From Deltaproteobacteria bacterium (GTDB lineage: Bacteria > Desulfobacterota > B13-G15 > RBG-16-54-18), in contig QMLM01000079.1 in the NCBI GenBank assembly GCA_003646745.1, positions 1 to 7,373 on the forward strand: a stretch of 7,373 nt of DNA, in the 5' to 3' direction. The first letter of the stretch is position 1; each line of letters begins with the position of its first letter. The notes under the pieces were generated by a model. It made no database searches. It was not told the origin of the DNA and worked only from the letters and a program-made list of their open reading frames with translations. Made by a program: the position numbers and the translations under genes. Below are positions 5,793-7,373 of this stretch, piece by piece.

Positions 5793-5808
5793 AACCTCCG
5801 AAGAGGCT
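5793..5808 (-). promoter_or_regulatory. RNA hairpin with a cUUCGg tetraloop between purE and tsaC
   Basis: The minus-strand transcript reads AGCCUC-UUCG-GAGGUU: a six-pair stem (one G-U) closed by C(UUCG)G, an exceptionally stable tetraloop. The stem starts inside the purE stop codon. No U-run follows, so it is not a standard rho-independent terminator; it may protect or process the mRNA or influence tsaC translation. It is the only spacing in the operon. Confidence 0.45.
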
Positions 5809-6307
5809 ATTTCTCGTTCAGTTTTGCGTCCATCTCCTCCACCTGGCGAGCCAGTTCTCTCTTATACTCCAGCAGCTTCTGCTTCAGCTCTGGATGATGG
5901 ATAGATAGGATCTGTACCGCCAAGATACCCGCATTTCTGGCCCCAGTCCTTCCTATGGCCATGGTGGCTACAGGTACACCGGAGGGCATCTGAACAGTGG
6001 CCAAAAGGGCATCTATCCCCTTCAAGGGGGTAGAGTCAATGGGGATACCGATGACCGGTAGCACAGTCTCGGCAGCGATAAAGCCAGCCAAATGAGCAGC
6101 TCCTCCTGCACCGGCGATAATAACCTGTATACCCCGTTGTTGGGCACAGCGAGCGTATTCCCTTGTTTTTTCGGGTGAACGGTGGGCTGAAGTTACGGTT
6201 ATCTCATAAGGGACCTCGAAACGCCTCAGCACCCCTGCTGCCTCCTCCAATACAGGCAGGTCAGAGGAACTCCCCATGACGATGCCTACCAATGGATCTT
6301 TCAACAT
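5807..6307 (-). CDS. purE: 5-(carboxyamino)imidazole ribonucleotide mutase PurE (class I)
   Basis: PurE moves the carboxyl group of N5-CAIR to carbon 4, giving CAIR in de novo purine synthesis; it acts as a cytoplasmic octamer. The 166-residue length is standard for the bacterial class I enzyme. Signatures are GSSSD (12-16, phosphate binding), SAHRSP (40-45, with catalytic His42), AGAGGAAHL (65-73), QMPSGVPVATMAI (106-118) and GRTGARNAG (119-127). The partner PurK, which makes N5-CAIR, is not in the window. The purD stop directly abuts this ATG (TAGATG), and the ribosome site GGAGG (6317-6313) lies inside the last purD codons 5 bases before the start, indicating tight co-translation. The start is therefore secure. 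Confidence 0.97.
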   Translation of the reverse strand: MLKDPLVGIVMGSSSDLPVLEEAAGVLRRFEVPYEITVTSAHRSPEKTREYARCAQQRGIQVIIAGAGGAAHLAGFIAAETVLPVIGIPIDSTPLKGIDALLATVQMPSGVPVATMAIGRTGARNAGILAVQILSIHHPELKQKLLEYKRELARQVEEMDAKLNEK

Positions 6308-7373
6308 CTATTCCTCCCCTCGACCAAGGGCCTTTTTGCCTATATCCCTTCGGTAGTGTACCCCCTCCCAACTTATCTTGGAAACGGCCCGGTAGGTGGT
6401 CTCTATGGCCTCTCTTATACCTTTTCCCAGGCCGGTGACCCCCAATACCCTCCCACCGGCGGTCAGATATCTACCGTTCTCAAAGGCGGTGCCGGCGTGA
6501 AAGATGTACACACCCTCCGTCCTCTCGGCCTCTTCCAACCCTTGGATCACTTTCCCCTTTTCATAGGTGCCGGGATAACCTCCGGAGGCCATCACCACAC
6601 AGACGGCGGCCTTTGGATCCCACGAGATCTCCAGCCCGGCGATATCTCCCCTGATACAGGCCTCCAAAATGGGGACCAAATCCCCCTTCATTCTCACAAG
6701 AATGGGTTGGGTCTCAGGGTCTCCAAAGCGACAGTTGAACTCCAAGACCTTGGGCACTCCTTCTTGGATCATCAAGCCCGCATAAAGGGCTCCCCGGTAA
6801 AGGTAACCCTCAGCGGCCAAGGCCTTAATAGTGGGGATCATGATCTGTTGCATGATCCGGCGGTGGACCTCCGGACTGACTATAGGGGCAGGGGAATAGG
6901 CCCCCATCCCTCCGGTATTGGGTCCTTCGTCGTTGTCATAGACGGGCTTGTGGTCCTGAGAGGAAGCCATAGGTAACACTGTGCTGCCGTCGCTGAAGGC
7001 AATAAAGGAGGCTTCCTCTCCTAACAATCTTTCTTCTATCACCACCCTCTTGCCGGCCTCACCAAAGACCTTTTGTACCATAATGCGATCTAAGGCCTCC
7101 AGGGCTTCTTGAACCGTGTTAGCCACCGTAACTCCCTTCCCAGCGGCTAGGCCATCGGCCTTTACCACGATGGGCGCACCTTTTTTTCTGATGTAGGCGG
7201 CCGCCTCATCCCTGCCCTCAAAGACCCGGTATTCGGCGGTGGGGATGCCGTATTGTTTCATCAGTTCCTTGGCGAAGACCTTGCTTCCCTCGATCTGAGC
7301 AGCGGCCATATTGACCCCGAAGATCGTGAGTTCCTCCGCTTGGAAGAAGTCGACAATACCCATGGTCAGGGGA
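6308..7373 (-). CDS. purD: Phosphoribosylamine-glycine ligase PurD (5' end cut by window edge)
   Basis: GAR synthetase: joins phosphoribosylamine and glycine using ATP, the second step of purine synthesis. The frame is open to the right edge. The upstream codons give P-L-T before the ATG at 7363, matching PLVKGVVD in E. coli PurD, so that ATG is internal and roughly the first 74 residues (GSGGREHA region) are missing. Numbering from Met 7363: IEGSKVFAKELM (24-35), the ATP-grasp core VVKADGLAAGKGV (66-78), VIEERLLGEEASF (108-120), SSQDHKPV (134-141), GPNTGGMGAYSP (147-158), EFNCRFGDPETQ (208-219) and the C-terminal domain (ASGGYPG 259-265, FHAGT 288-292, TAGGRVLGVT 301-310). The C-terminus is complete. 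It is the first visible gene of the purD-purE-tsaC-leuB operon; its promoter lies outside the window. Confidence 0.97.
   Translation of the reverse strand, partial: PLTMGIVDFFQAEELTIFGVNMAAAQIEGSKVFAKELMKQYGIPTAEYRVFEGRDEAAAYIRKKGAPIVVKADGLAAGKGVTVANTVQEALEALDRIMVQKVFGEAGKRVVIEERLLGEEASFIAFSDGSTVLPMASSQDHKPVYDNDEGPNTGGMGAYSPAPIVSPEVHRRIMQQIMIPTIKALAAEGYLYRGALYAGLMIQEGVPKVLEFNCRFGDPETQPILVRMKGDLVPILEACIRGDIAGLEISWDPKAAVCVVMASGGYPGTYEKGKVIQGLEEAERTEGVYIFHAGTAFENGRYLTAGGRVLGVTGLGKGIREAIETTYRAVSKISWEGVHYRRDIGKKALGRGEE

Noticed and set aside
6017..6029. Perfect palindrome CCCCTT-C-AAGGGG
   Set aside because: It lies in purE codons for the conserved TPLKG stretch, so codon choice explains it; no regulatory context.
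6356..6976. A 206-codon open frame on the plus strand inside purD
   Set aside because: It lies wholly antisense to a clearly conserved PurD, and its product is low-complexity Gly/His/Leu with no recognisable domain: a codon-bias shadow.
7361..7363. ATG at 7363 as the true start of purD
   Set aside because: The frame stays open to the edge, the preceding codons (P-L-T) match the conserved PurD sequence, and the N-terminal GGREHA region would be missing.
1..7373. Mobile elements, CRISPR arrays, tRNA or rRNA genes, phage genes, long direct repeats
   Set aside because: None seen on reading both strands; gene content and style are uniform housekeeping with no sign of insertion.

Overview
The window is ordinary, densely packed bacterial chromosome with eight protein-coding genes and no RNA genes, mobile elements, CRISPR arrays or plasmid or phage signs that I can see. 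The gene styles (a GP-type TatB/TatA protein, a NifA-like GAF domain, a purD-purE-tsaC-leuB string) suggest a Gram-negative anaerobe of the Desulfobacterota/deltaproteobacterial type, possibly thermophilic. That is a guess from family resemblance, not from a marker gene.

Layout, left to right. (1) 1-936, minus strand: a Tat protein-export pair, tatB-like then tatC, translationally coupled; tatC runs off the left edge. (2) 937-1072: a divergent control region holding a plausible tat promoter and a small perfect dyad before the next gene. (3) 1073-2284, plus strand: a UMF1/Atg22-type major facilitator transporter. (4) 2286-3038, minus strand: a ribonuclease Z-like metallo-beta-lactamase-fold hydrolase, convergent with the transporter and only one base from it. 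(5) 3039-3315: the longest gene-free stretch (277 bases), a divergent regulatory region with possible promoters in both directions and several inverted repeats. (6) 3316-4074, plus strand: a one-piece regulator with a NifA-like GAF domain joined directly to a Fis-type DNA-binding domain, without the AAA+ sigma-54 activator domain normally found between them. (7) 7373-4071, minus strand: a tight operon reading purD (start lost off the right edge), purE, tsaC and a LeuB-type dehydrogenase. Two of its three junctions are stop-to-start contacts with no gap.

The four-gene operon joins two purine biosynthesis steps (GAR synthetase and N5-CAIR mutase), threonylcarbamoyl-AMP synthesis for tRNA t6A modification, and a beta-decarboxylating dehydrogenase most likely of leucine synthesis: growth-linked housekeeping work. 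The GAF-Fis regulator and the hydrolase share one divergent control region, so the regulator may control both; this is inference.

I do not see a clearly new multi-gene system. The best leads are the GAF-Fis protein with its dyad-rich promoter region, the NADP-style coenzyme motif in the LeuB-like enzyme, and the interlocked convergent gene ends with no room for terminators.
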